Source of the DNA: Willaertia magna
Taxonomy: Eukaryota > Heterolobosea > Eutetramitea > Acrasida > Naegleriidae
Assembly (NCBI GenBank): GCA_902984215.1
Contig: CADWAF010003350.1
Location: 1-23,508 of the forward strand
Direction: 5' to 3'
Length of the DNA stretch: 23,508 nucleotides
In this document: one piece after another, positions 7,205-15,801 of the stretch
How positions within the stretch are numbered: position 1 is the first letter of the stretch
Layout of the letters: the number at the start of each line of letters is the position of its first letter
Program-made: the position numbers and the translations under genes
Notes under the pieces: generated by a model
Seen by the model: only the letters and a program-made list of their open reading frames with translations
The model's database searches: none
Told to the model about the DNA's origin: nothing

Positions 7205-9259
7205 TTAATACTTCTTTTTATAAAAGGCTTTACCTCTTCCTTTACCACTGTTGTTATTATTACCAGTATTCGCATTACCAACATTTGTATTATTAGCACC
7301 CTTTCCAGAAGTACTTCTCATAAAAGTATCACCATACTTATTATTCTTTCTTTCCATCAATTCCTTTAATAAAGGTGAAATAATTGGTTCACTTTCTTCC
7401 TTCTTCATCATAGCAGCCTTCTTCTTTGAATGATGTCCATTCATACTATTTACAGAACTGCCACCACCACCACTTCCACTAACAGAACTACCACCACCAG
7501 TAGTAGAACTATTCCCAGCATCAGATGAATCTAAAGATAAAGGTTGTAATGTTTCTTTTGGTTTCTTTAAATTCTCTAAAAACTCCAAATAATGTTCATC
7601 TTGAAATATAGTTCCTTCTCTAGGATCTTTCTTTTTTAACTTTAAATTTGGAATCATTTGAAAAGGACTATATTCAACTTTAATTAATTCTTTCATTAAA
7701 TATTGTTGATATTTTTTAAAGTTTTCTAAATTTTGTAAATTTTGTAAATTCTTTTCAAATTCTAATTTAAATAAATTAATTAAAGAATTATTCGTTAAAT
7801 TTAAATAACAAATACTTGGATATATTTGTATATTTGTTTTATTTCCAATTTGATAATCCATCCAATTAATCTTATTTGTATCAATCTTTTTTTCTTCTTT
7901 ATTTATTTCATTATTTTCATCTTTATTTATTTCATTATTATTTTCATCTTTTTGTAAATTATTATTTAATTGATTATTTTCAATAATTAAAAATGATTTT
8001 GGAATAAACAATTCAATAAAATCTTTTTCTAAAAGATTAAATGGTAAATTTCTAATTACTAATTTAGTTTTATTTTTATTTAAACTACCATATGAAATAA
8101 AATTATTTTGTTGTTGATTATTACTTTGATAATGATGACGACTACTATGATTATTACCACCACCAATATTATTATTATTACTTGTATTACCACCACCAGT
8201 ATTATTATTATTACTCTTTACTAATTTATCATGATGATGAACAATATGTTGTTTATTAGTATGACTAATTGATTTATTATTATTATTTATTGCATTATTA
8301 TTGACAGTAGTAGTATTTAATGTTTTAATAGTATTTATTGGTGTAGTAGTAGCATTAGTAGTATTAATTGTTGTAGTATTAGTTAATGTTTTTATTGGTA
8401 CATTAAATGCTGTTGAATTAATTGATAAAGTTGAATTTTTACTCTTTTTATTTTCAACAGGAGTAGTACTGGTATTAGTTGAGGTATTAGTTGTTGTTGT
8501 TGTTGAATTGTTTACTACTTGTTGTTTTTGTTCTTCTTGTTGTTGTACTGTATTATTATTGGTATTATTAGTTGTAGTATTGATAGTTATTGTTTCATTA
8601 TTACTATTATTATTAGAAGGGATAATACTTGTAGTAGAATTATTTATTGTTGTAGTGTTACTATTATTATTACCAACAGTGGTAGTATTATTATTGATGT
8701 TGCTGATATTATTACTAGTGGTATTATTATTGTTGTTGTTCTTTTGATGATAATAATTATCTTTATGTTGATTATTAGAAGTATTATTAGCAATTGTATT
8801 ATTGTTGGTGTTGCTATTGGCATTATTATTATTGTAATAGTATTGTGTACCATTATAATTATAACTATTTGTATAATTATTATTATTTTGATTATTATAA
8901 TATCCATTATTATTATTGTAATATCCATTGTTGTTATTGTAATTATTATAATATCCATTATTGTAATTATTATAGTCATTGTTATTATAATAATTATTGT
9001 TGTTATAGTTTTTATAATATTCTCCTCCACTATTATTATAATTATAATTTCCGTTATTATTATTATAATAATTCTTCTTATATGATTTCTTTACATAAGG
9101 TGTTCCTCCATTTTGTTGATAATTTTGTTGACCATTATTATTTCCTCCAATGTTATTGTTGTTGTTGGTATTGTAGTTATTATTATTATTTGTTGTTGAT
9201 GACGATTTTTTAACGTAAGCTGTTGTTTGGTGTTGATTATATTTTCTATTTTCGCTCAT
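7205..9259 (-). CDS. UPF3: UPF3 family protein with long Asn-rich N-terminus
   Basis: A 684-residue protein. Residues 1-390 are low-complexity (Asn, Tyr, Thr and Gln runs, with YNNN and NTTT stretches). Residues about 393-567 form an Smg4/UPF3 domain: KTKLVIRNLPFNL as the RNP-like first strand, SICYLNLTNN as a central strand, KVEYSPFQMIP, the basic KLKKKDPREGTI and DEHYLEFLENL, the last two matching the GTI-D-P-EY-FLE block of UPF3 proteins. A KDENNNEINKDENN-type insertion splits the domain near residue 440. The C-terminus is Gly/Ser-rich, then basic (GKGRGKAFYKKKY). Family role: UPF3 bridges UPF2 to the exon-junction complex or terminating ribosome in nonsense-mediated mRNA decay. The protein is longer than animal UPF3B because of the N-terminus. 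Hydrophobic frames on the opposite strand are shadows of the AAT repeats. No introns were seen. Confidence 0.85.
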   Translation of the reverse strand: MSENRKYNQHQTTAYVKKSSSTTNNNNNYNTNNNNNIGGNNNGQQNYQQNGGTPYVKKSYKKNYYNNNNGNYNYNNSGGEYYKNYNNNNYYNNNDYNNYNNGYYNNYNNNNGYYNNNNGYYNNQNNNNYTNSYNYNGTQYYYNNNNANSNTNNNTIANNTSNNQHKDNYYHQKNNNNNNTTSNNISNINNNTTTVGNNNSNTTTINNSTTSIIPSNNNSNNETITINTTTNNTNNNTVQQQEEQKQQVVNNSTTTTTNTSTNTSTTPVENKKSKNSTLSINSTAFNVPIKTLTNTTTINTTNATTTPINTIKTLNTTTVNNNAINNNNKSISHTNKQHIVHHHDKLVKSNNNNTGGGNTSNNNNIGGGNNHSSRHHYQSNNQQQNNFISYGSLNKNKTKLVIRNLPFNLLEKDFIELFIPKSFLIIENNQLNNNLQKDENNNEINKDENNEINKEEKKIDTNKINWMDYQIGNKTNIQIYPSICYLNLTNNSLINLFKLEFEKNLQNLQNLENFKKYQQYLMKELIKVEYSPFQMIPNLKLKKKDPREGTIFQDEHYLEFLENLKKPKETLQPLSLDSSDAGNSSTTGGGSSVSGSGGGGSSVNSMNGHHSKKKAAMMKKEESEPIISPLLKELMERKNNKYGDTFMRSTSGKGANNTNVGNANTGNNNNSGKGRGKAFYKKKY

Positions 9260-9559
9260 CTTTTCATTTTTTTTTATTTTTTTTTTATTTTTAAATTTTT
9301 AATTTCTTGTTGTTGTCAGGTGGTGTTGTTTTTTAAATTATCATCCATTGGAAATCATCAATTAACTAGAAGAGGTGCTTAGTACTTAATTGGTTGTAAA
9401 GTGTTTCTAAATTTCAATCTAAAAACATAAAACTGTTCAGTTAGCAGCTATGCATTAGTAAGTACGAAAGATGTTTTTTCTTTGGGTTGATTTGCATTTC
9501 GGATTTATTTGACCTACCTATCACCTTGCTCCTTTGGTTCCAGATAGCTGGTTTCTCCC
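9260..9559. other. Intergenic region, UPF3 promoter side
   Basis: A 300-nt spacer between the start of UPF3 and the stop of the next leftward gene. It contains poly-T runs next to the UPF3 start (a poly-A leader in the mRNA sense). No gene or notable repeat was seen. Confidence 0.5.
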
Positions 9560-10444
9560 TTAATAATGATTAGATGCAATTTTTCTTTTCAATAAAGTTT
9601 CTCTTCTACTTCTATCTACTTCTTCCATAATATCATTAGCCTTTTCCATTGCTTTCAAAAACTGAATGGTTGTAGGTTGTTCTTTACCAAACTGAGCTTC
9701 CTTTTTAGCCTTATTATTCCTTAATGAATTATCATTATTGCAGAAAGAATAATAAACAACATATTCATTAGGGTGTTTGTTATACATTTCATCTAATACG
9801 TTTAATAAATTATCTATATAGTTATTGGTTCTTTCTTTTAATTTATCAAAATCTTCTCTTGTTTGAATTTGATCAATTATGGAATTCATTTCATTGTCTT
9901 CTTCTTCATCTTTGTTTTTTTCTTCATCATTTTCTTCATCTTTATTTGTTAAGGGACTAGTTTTTGATTTTGGAGACTTGGTTAGAAACGTAAAAGGTAA
10001 GGTCTGTATCTTAGGTGGAGGCAGTTTAGAGTACAATGAGATCTGATTGTTAATAGAGTAAATATCTTCGTCATCATCTTCAGAAGAGCTTTCATAGTCC
10101 TCCAAACACTTTATTGAGTCCAATTTTGTTTGTTTTTCTATCATTGAGTTTTTAGGGGTTGTGTGGTTATCTGCCAGTTCATTATCAATATCATCAAATA
10201 ACATTGTCGATACTTCTCCATCATCCCTTAAACTTGTAGATGCCATTAATCTGTCCATTTCCTTTTTTCTTTGAGCTAGCCTTTCATTCTTTGGAGTTTG
10301 ATGAATATCGGAACCTGAAAGAATTGATTGCGAAACAAAGTCATGAACATTAATTATTTTAGGCACAATGATAGACGAATTGTTGTTTTCTGTTGAAGTC
10401 TTTTTTAAAGATCTTGATTTTGAGGGGCTAGAATGTTTAAGCAT
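9560..10444 (-). CDS. Acidic S/T-P-rich protein of unknown function
   Basis: A 294-residue intronless protein that I do not recognise. It has several proline-directed sites (SPSK near 6, TPKN at 50-53 and again at 96-99, SPKSK near 157, TSPL near 162), which fit minimal CDK or MAPK sites. Two acidic clusters lie at about 118-128 and 168-185. A probable helix or coiled coil at 186-222 (IIDQIQTREDFDKLKERTNNYI) and a basic C-terminal helix at 259-294 complete it. There is no signal peptide or membrane segment, so it is probably nuclear or cytosolic. The Met after the poly-T/A leader begins only 46 nt beyond the stop of ODAD3 on the same strand. Eukaryotic neighbours this close need not be co-functional, so a ciliary role is only a suggestion. 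Confidence 0.75.
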   Translation of the reverse strand: MLKHSSPSKSRSLKKTSTENNNSSIIVPKIINVHDFVSQSILSGSDIHQTPKNERLAQRKKEMDRLMASTSLRDDGEVSTMLFDDIDNELADNHTTPKNSMIEKQTKLDSIKCLEDYESSSEDDDEDIYSINNQISLYSKLPPPKIQTLPFTFLTKSPKSKTSPLTNKDEENDEEKNKDEEEDNEMNSIIDQIQTREDFDKLKERTNNYIDNLLNVLDEMYNKHPNEYVVYYSFCNNDNSLRNNKAKKEAQFGKEQPTTIQFLKAMEKANDIMEEVDRSRRETLLKRKIASNHY

Positions 10445-10490
10445 TTTTATTGTTTGGTTTATTTTACAAAGTTATTTAACAACAAGTGTC

Positions 10491-12206
10491 TTATGGTTTT
10501 TTGTTACTCTTCATTTTAGCAATTAATTTCTCAGCCTTCTTTTTAACATTTTGCCTACTGATTAGCTCTGCCTCTTTATCATCATCTTCTGACTCTGAGT
10601 CTGTATCGGGTATTTCTTCTCTTTCAGATAATTTAATTCTAATATTGTTTTTACTTTGATTAAGGTCAACTGTCTCTGATGCCTTCCTTGTAAAAGAGGA
10701 TTGCATTTCTTGTCCCTCATCTCTTGTATCTTCATTGTTTGGAGGCATTATCTTACTAGTTGCTTCCATTAAAGTAACCAAATTTTGGTAGCACACTGAC
10801 AAAAGCTCTATTGTTTGTTTTTCTTCAGCACTTTGAGTACCTAAAGATATAGTAGAAACATTTACGGCATCCTTCTCTTCATCTGTTGGGGACAGGTCTT
10901 GTCCTTTAGCAATCTCATCTAGGAAGAATTGCCTTAAATGGCTATCTACAGTACATTCTTGAAGAGCAGGTCTCATCTTTTCATTCAAATGTTCTACACC
11001 AGCCCTGACATTCACTAAGATCTTTGCAATTCTCTCAAATTGTTGTTTTTGTCTTTCATTCTTTGATTGAGCTTCTGCAAGTTGTTGAATAAATTCATCA
11101 ACAATTCTTCTACTTCCCAAACCAGAAGATTGGGAGTATTTCAAATCTTCAAGTTGAGCTTTTAAATTTGTTCTCTTTTCTGTAAGATATTCGATACGTT
11201 TTTGTGATTCCTTAGTCATTGCTTCCAAATTTTTATGAGTGTCCACAGATGATAAACACTTTTGAATAACTTCATTGGCATCATCTACTCCTGTAACTTC
11301 CTTAATCTTTCTCCACTTTTCTTCCATTAACTGTAGTTTCTCTCTTTCTTGATCTAGGTAAGAACTATTTGAAATACCAAGTTGTTGTGATAAATTTGTA
11401 GCTCTGAACTTCTTTGGAGTTTCTTCATCGTGATTTTTTCTTCTACTTGCTTCCTTTCTAGCTAGGTCAGTGGTTAAATTAACTCTAGCTTCAACATACT
11501 TCTTTTTCTCTTCAATTTCTTTTCTTTTTTCTTTGGTAACCTCCTCAAATTCACCTCTAGCTTGTAAAAGTTCATTCTTAGCTAATTCTCTTAAATAATT
11601 TGCATCATGAGACATGTTTAACAGTTCTTGATAATCTTTATCCTTAGCTTTTAAGGTTCTTTCTATTGCTTGTAGTTGATTATCATATCCTATTCTTTCT
11701 TCTTTTAATCTTCGTAAAATTTGTTCGTACGTTTTTTTAATACTTTGTGCCTCATTAAATTTAATCATTGCTTTATCTAATCTATTTTCTAATATTCTTA
11801 TTTGTCTTGTTAATGGTGAATCATCCGTCAGTATTGGAGCCTTCTCTTTATTAAAATCATCTAATTTATCACCCTTTTTTCTAATTAATTTTTGTAGATC
11901 TTTTGCCGTAGCCTTAAGACCATCTAACTCTTGCCTTTTTAAATGCAAAAGTGTTTCCAACCTTTCATATTCTTTTTCTTGAAACGATTTTTCACCATTA
12001 CTTCCACCAACTTCTTTTTGTAATTTCTTTAATGTTGATTTCAGATCTTTATTTTCTCTTTTTGCAAGTTCTACAGTATCCAAATTTTTTTGCATAACAT
12101 TATGTCGGGTTTCTATAGATGCTTTCCTTTCTCCATATAATAATTTTAACTTTGCTTGCATCTCACTTATAGAATCTTCTGTTGTAGTAAACCTTCCTAG
12201 ACTCAT
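10491..12206 (-). CDS. ODAD3: Outer dynein arm docking complex protein ODAD3/CCDC151
   Basis: A 571-residue, almost entirely coiled-coil protein, close to the human CCDC151 length. Matches to the family as I remember it: the N-terminal LKLLYGERKASIETRHN (like LLEGDRKAFFES); IRILENRLDKAMIKFNEAQ (136-154); the block ending HDANYLRELAKNELL (200-214), with the Ala-rich helix of the family; KIKEVTGVDDANEVI; and LEAMTKESQKRI leading to LEDLKYS. The acidic DTDSESEDDD before a basic C-terminal helix also matches. CCDC151 (Chlamydomonas ODA10) is needed to place outer dynein arms on axonemal doublets. The related CCDC114/ODA1 family is the main alternative. The gene implies a motile flagellate stage. 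No introns were seen. Its promoter is shared with the divergent bL28m gene. Confidence 0.85.
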   Translation of the reverse strand: MSLGRFTTTEDSISEMQAKLKLLYGERKASIETRHNVMQKNLDTVELAKRENKDLKSTLKKLQKEVGGSNGEKSFQEKEYERLETLLHLKRQELDGLKATAKDLQKLIRKKGDKLDDFNKEKAPILTDDSPLTRQIRILENRLDKAMIKFNEAQSIKKTYEQILRRLKEERIGYDNQLQAIERTLKAKDKDYQELLNMSHDANYLRELAKNELLQARGEFEEVTKEKRKEIEEKKKYVEARVNLTTDLARKEASRRKNHDEETPKKFRATNLSQQLGISNSSYLDQEREKLQLMEEKWRKIKEVTGVDDANEVIQKCLSSVDTHKNLEAMTKESQKRIEYLTEKRTNLKAQLEDLKYSQSSGLGSRRIVDEFIQQLAEAQSKNERQKQQFERIAKILVNVRAGVEHLNEKMRPALQECTVDSHLRQFFLDEIAKGQDLSPTDEEKDAVNVSTISLGTQSAEEKQTIELLSVCYQNLVTLMEATSKIMPPNNEDTRDEGQEMQSSFTRKASETVDLNQSKNNIRIKLSEREEIPDTDSESEDDDKEAELISRQNVKKKAEKLIAKMKSNKKP

Positions 12207-12257
12207 TTTTTTTTATCTAAGGCTCTTTTTGTAGATTTTAATTCTTGTAGTTAATAA

Positions 12258-12268
12258 TTTTGGCGCCA
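12258..12268 (-). promoter_or_regulatory. E2F-like site (GGCGCC core) in ODAD3/bL28m promoter
   Basis: TTTTGGCGCCA lies about 50 nt upstream of the ODAD3 start and 215 nt upstream of bL28m. The core TTTGGCGC fits the E2F consensus and GGCGCC is palindromic. G/C runs are rare in this spacer. The role is inferred. Confidence 0.3.
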
Positions 12269-12384
12269 TTTTTGTGAAAGCCCTCAAAGGAATGAGAATT
12301 TAAAAACATCAACAAATAACCTCCGAAAAACATCTTCTCTACATTTAATAGATATTATAGTGAAGTAAAAGAAACAATTAACAG

Positions 12385-12397
12385 TTAATTAATTAAT
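12385..12397. promoter_or_regulatory. Tandem TTAA tract in divergent promoter
   Basis: TTAATTAATTAAT lies about 179 nt upstream of ODAD3 and 87 nt upstream of bL28m. It matches tracts at 2793-2808 and 3593-3610 in sequence and in distance from a leftward start. Confidence 0.25.
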
Positions 12398-12483
12398 ATC
12401 AAGTACATTTTCATTAAATTTTTTTAATATTTTTTATTTTTTTAATTTTTCACAAAAACAATTTTGTTTTTCACAAAAAAAAA

Positions 12484-13278
12484 ATGAGTCTACCATCTAT
12501 AAAATTTGGACATATTTTTAAATACGCAAAAAACCCAAACAAACCTAAACGTATGGATAAAGGTTTATATCATGGAGCTGTAATTCTAACCGGAAATCAA
12601 AGAAGTTTTTCAGAAAGAAAAACTAAAAGAAAATGGAAACCAAATGCCCATTGGGTTAAACTCTACAGTGAAGCTTTCGATACAAGAATACAATTAAAAG
12701 CAACCGCAAGAGCATTACGTTGTATAGATAAAGCTGGAGGATTAGATAAATATCTTTTAAATACAGACCCTAAAAAAGTAGATTCAAGATTTGGACAATG
12801 GTTAAAAAACAAAATTAAAATCCAAATGAAAGAAAACGAAGCCTTATTAACTCAAGGAAATGATATTGAAAAAACTGCACAAGCTGTAGCTCAATTTTTA
12901 TTAGAGAACCCTGAAGAGTTAGAAAAAATGCGGGAACAAGATGCTTTATTACAAGATGGTGAATATTTAGAGAATAAATTTAAGGCTTTATCTTTAGAGG
13001 AACAAGAACATTTTATTGAATTGCAAAGAACTGAAATTGAATTATTAAAGGAACGTGTGGAGAAACATGAATTTTATGAACGTTTAGAAAAGAAGAAACC
13101 TAAACATGTGAAATTAGAAGATAAATTATTGAAGAAACATGTTTATGTTTATGATATACACTTAAATGAAGAAACGAGAAAGGCTTTATATGAAAGAAGA
13201 GCTAAGAATATTGCTGAATTTGAAAGATTACAAAAATTGGGTAAAGATACAGATGAGACAACAACACCTACTGATTAA
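12484..13278 (+). CDS. MRPL28: Mitochondrial large-subunit ribosomal protein bL28m
   Basis: A 264-residue protein. The bacterial-type L28 core lies at about 27-93: GLYHGAVILTGNQRSFSERK, then KTKRKWKPNAHWVKLYSEAF, then IQLKATARALRCIDKAGGLDKYLL. The W-P-N and RALRCIDKAGGLD blocks are diagnostic. Bacterial L28 is about 78 residues. The roughly 170-residue, Glu/Lys-rich, helical C-terminal extension and short basic N-terminus are typical of mitochondrial bL28m, which resides in the 39S/54S subunit. The N-terminus (PSIKFGHIFKYAKNPNKPKR) is basic and lacks acidic residues, fitting import. The start is the first ATG after a poly-A leader and there are no introns. A 62-codon frame over the 3' end is a shadow. 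Confidence 0.93.
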   Translation: MSLPSIKFGHIFKYAKNPNKPKRMDKGLYHGAVILTGNQRSFSERKTKRKWKPNAHWVKLYSEAFDTRIQLKATARALRCIDKAGGLDKYLLNTDPKKVDSRFGQWLKNKIKIQMKENEALLTQGNDIEKTAQAVAQFLLENPEELEKMREQDALLQDGEYLENKFKALSLEEQEHFIELQRTEIELLKERVEKHEFYERLEKKKPKHVKLEDKLLKKHVYVYDIHLNEETRKALYERRAKNIAEFERLQKLGKDTDETTTPTD

Positions 13279-13416
13279 TTATTATTCCAATAATTACAAT
13301 AATAAATCTATTGGTTATTATCATCATTATCCCTCTCCAAGAACAGTTAAATAAGGAAGAGTTTATTTTGAAACAAACTTTAAAGATTGCATTCACAAAT
13401 AATAATTTATTAAAGT

Positions 13417-14139
13417 TTAATTTAGTTTCTTAAAAACACAAAAGAGAAAATTTTGTGTTGTACTAAAAGGTGTAGTGTGTACTTCTTCAAAACTTTCCAC
13501 CAATTCAAATTTACAATCAAGTTTCTCAAGTGTTTCCATCCACTTTTCTTCACTGTATTGTGTGATTGGTAAGCCACTACATTTTATTGGTCCTCCATTT
13601 GAGGAAAAGGTTGAAATTAAGAAATAACCACCAATCTTTAATAATTTACACATATTTTGTAAATATCTTTCTTGTTCTTCCACACTATTTAAAAAGTGAA
13701 AAGTAGCTCTATCATGCCAAATATTAATTATTTGATTTTCACTTAATATAGAATCTACTGTTAAAATATTACTTTCAATAAAAGAAACTTTATCTAATCC
13801 TTCCAAATTCTTCATTAATTCTTTACTTCTATCTAAAGCGTGTTTTGAGATATCTAACATGAAATATTTTGAAAAGTTACTTTTCTTCTTTAATAATTCA
13901 TAAGTTAAATGGGAATTTCCACAACCTACATCAATAAAGGTTAAATCATTGTTGTTATTATTGTCTTGTTCTTTAATTTTTGTGGAATACTTTTCAATTA
14001 ATTTTAATGAAGTTTGTGGAATTTCTTGGAACCAACTTGTTTCTGAATCTTGTTTGGTATTGTAAACATTTTCCCAATGTGATTTAAAGTCTAGTGTGTT
14101 GTTGTTGTTATTGTCAGTTGCAGTTGTTACTTCTTGCAT
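13417..14139 (-). CDS. Class I SAM-dependent methyltransferase (bacterial-type family)
   Basis: A 240-residue protein. After a short Asn-rich leader comes HWENVYNTKQDSETSWFQ (21-38), the opening typical of a family of small methyltransferases common in bacteria. SAM motif I is FIDVGCGNS (68-76), and the ML-DIS acidic strand (motif II) is near 94-98. IWHDRATFHFL (140-150) and the FLISTFSSNGGPIKCSGLP segment (173-191) are family-diagnostic. HTTPFSTTQNFLFCVFKK closes the domain. The substrate is unknown; family members act on small molecules or are uncharacterised. Poly-Asn insertions (residues 10-14 and 60-64) look like local genome habit. The start is the first ATG and there are no introns. 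It converges on bL28m with about 140 nt between stops. Confidence 0.85.
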   Translation of the reverse strand: MQEVTTATDNNNNNTLDFKSHWENVYNTKQDSETSWFQEIPQTSLKLIEKYSTKIKEQDNNNNNDLTFIDVGCGNSHLTYELLKKKSNFSKYFMLDISKHALDRSKELMKNLEGLDKVSFIESNILTVDSILSENQIINIWHDRATFHFLNSVEEQERYLQNMCKLLKIGGYFLISTFSSNGGPIKCSGLPITQYSEEKWMETLEKLDCKFELVESFEEVHTTPFSTTQNFLFCVFKKLN

Positions 14140-14615
14140 TGCGTTGTTTATTATGTTTGTTGTTTCTTTTTTTTTTAACTTTGGAGAAATAAAACTTTAC
14201 AAAGAAAATTATGGCCATAAATATTTATACCTTTTCGCCGCAACTGTGGAGGTATTAAATAAATGTATAGCTTTCTTTTGTTATTTATTTTAGCAATTTT
14301 GTTGTAAACTTTAAATACCAAAACTTTTTTTGTGGGTTGTTACAACACATTACCAAACGTGCCTTCAACTAAAAAATTGTTTTCTAGAAAATGCTGCATT
14401 TCTTCAAAGCATCATGGATTTCTTTTCTAAAACTTCCCAACAACCATTCCAACAAACAATAATTCCACATTTTCCACAACAGCACGCATTTTCTAAGGAA
14501 AACCAACAAAAAAAAAAGATCAACAACTGTTCGAATAACACCACAAACAACGTTATCATCAATTAAGCAAACAATAAAAAAACATAATTAAAACAACATA
14601 ATCAACAAAACAACA
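14140..14615. other. Divergent promoter and 5' leader of cysteine synthase
   Basis: A 476-nt spacer between the starts of the methyltransferase (-) and cysteine synthase (+). It contains a 50-codon ATG-started frame at 14414-14566 (Gln/Asn/Lys-rich) ending 49 nt before the cysteine synthase ATG, a possible upstream ORF. The A/C-rich, G-poor sequence from about 14440 to 14615 resembles a 5' UTR. Confidence 0.45.
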
Positions 14616-15801
14616 ATGAAGATTGCCAATAACATTACCGAACTCATTGGAAATACACCACTTGTCTATCTCAATAAATTATCAGAAAAATATGGTGCCG
14701 TAGCAAAAATTGCATTAAAATTAGAATCATTAGAACCAATGTCTTCCGTTAAAGATCGTATTGCATTAGGTATGATTACAGATGCAGAAAAGGAAGGAAA
14801 AATTGAACCTGGTAAAACTATATTAGTTGAACCAACAAGTGGTAATACAGGTATAGGTATTGCTTTTATTGCAGCAAGTAAAGGATATGAATGTATTTTA
14901 GTGATGCCTGAATCAATGTCAATTGAACGTAGAGTTGTTTTACGTTCATTGGGAGCAAAAGTGGTGTTAACTCCGGCTTCGAAGGGAATGAAAGGAGCTG
15001 TGGCTGTTGCGGAGGCAATTTTAAAGAAAACTCCAAATAGGTAAGTTTTATTGTTTTTTATTATTTATTTTTTTGTAATAATTTTTGTAATGATTGGTTG
15101 TGTAAATTTTATTTTTTTTTGTAATGAATTTTGTAAAGCTTTACTTTGGGACAATTTGTTAATCCAAGTAATCCAAAAACTCATTATGAAACAACTGGTC
15201 CAGAAAGTAAGTTTTATTTATCTCAATAATTATTTAAATCATTCTAATTAAATAATATTTAAAAATAATTAAATAATAATAATTAAATAAAAAAGTATGG
15301 AGAGATACTGATGGTACCATTGACATTTTCATTTCTGGAGCTGGAACTGGAGGTACCTTCACAGGATCAATGACTTACTTTAATGAACAAACAGAAAAGG
15401 CAAATAAAGCAAAAGTTAAAGGTATTGTTATTGAACCTGAAGAATCGGCCGTAATTTCCGGTTGTAATCCAGGTCCACATAAAATTCAAGGGATTGGTGC
15501 CGGATTTATTCCATCTACTTTAGATACCAATTTAATTGATGAAATTGTTAAAGTTAATTCAGATAATGCAGTTAAATTATCTAGAGAAGCAGCTACAAGT
15601 GAAGGTTTATTTGTTGGTATTTCTGCAGGTGCAGCTATCTATGCAGCTTTAGAAGTTGCTAAAAGACCAGAGAATGAAGGAAAGTTAATTGTTGCTATTA
15701 TTCCTAGTTTTGGTGAAAGATATTTAAGTACTGTATTGTTTTCTGATTTGAGGGAAGAATGTCAAAATTTAAAGACTGTTGATGTACAAGATTTTGAATA
15801 A
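14616..15801 (+). CDS. cysK: Cysteine synthase (O-acetylserine sulfhydrylase), three exons
   Basis: Exons are 14616-15040, 15139-15206 and 15296-15801. Introns of 98 and 89 nt both start GTAAGT and end AAAG/AAAAG. The joined frame encodes 332 residues, the usual CysK length. PLP-fold marks: [12 protein letters not shown] (9-20), the PLP lysine in SSVKDRIA (Lys46), the phosphate/substrate loop TSGNTG (74-79), [14 protein letters not shown] spanning exons 2 and 3, [17 protein letters not shown], and a GISAGAA loop. There is no CBS regulatory pair or heme-binding N-terminus, which argues against cystathionine beta-synthase. The reaction is O-acetylserine plus sulfide to cysteine plus acetate, the last step of sulfur assimilation. 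No targeting leader is visible, so it is probably cytosolic. The EPMSSVKDR form is as seen in eukaryotic and bacterial CysK. Confidence 0.93.

Noticed and set aside
8301..9213. Long Ile/Val/Leu/Cys/Tyr-rich frames on the + strand opposite UPF3
   Set aside because: They are antisense readings of AAT/AAC repeats coding poly-Asn in UPF3. The composition is a pure repeat artefact and no conserved motif exists.
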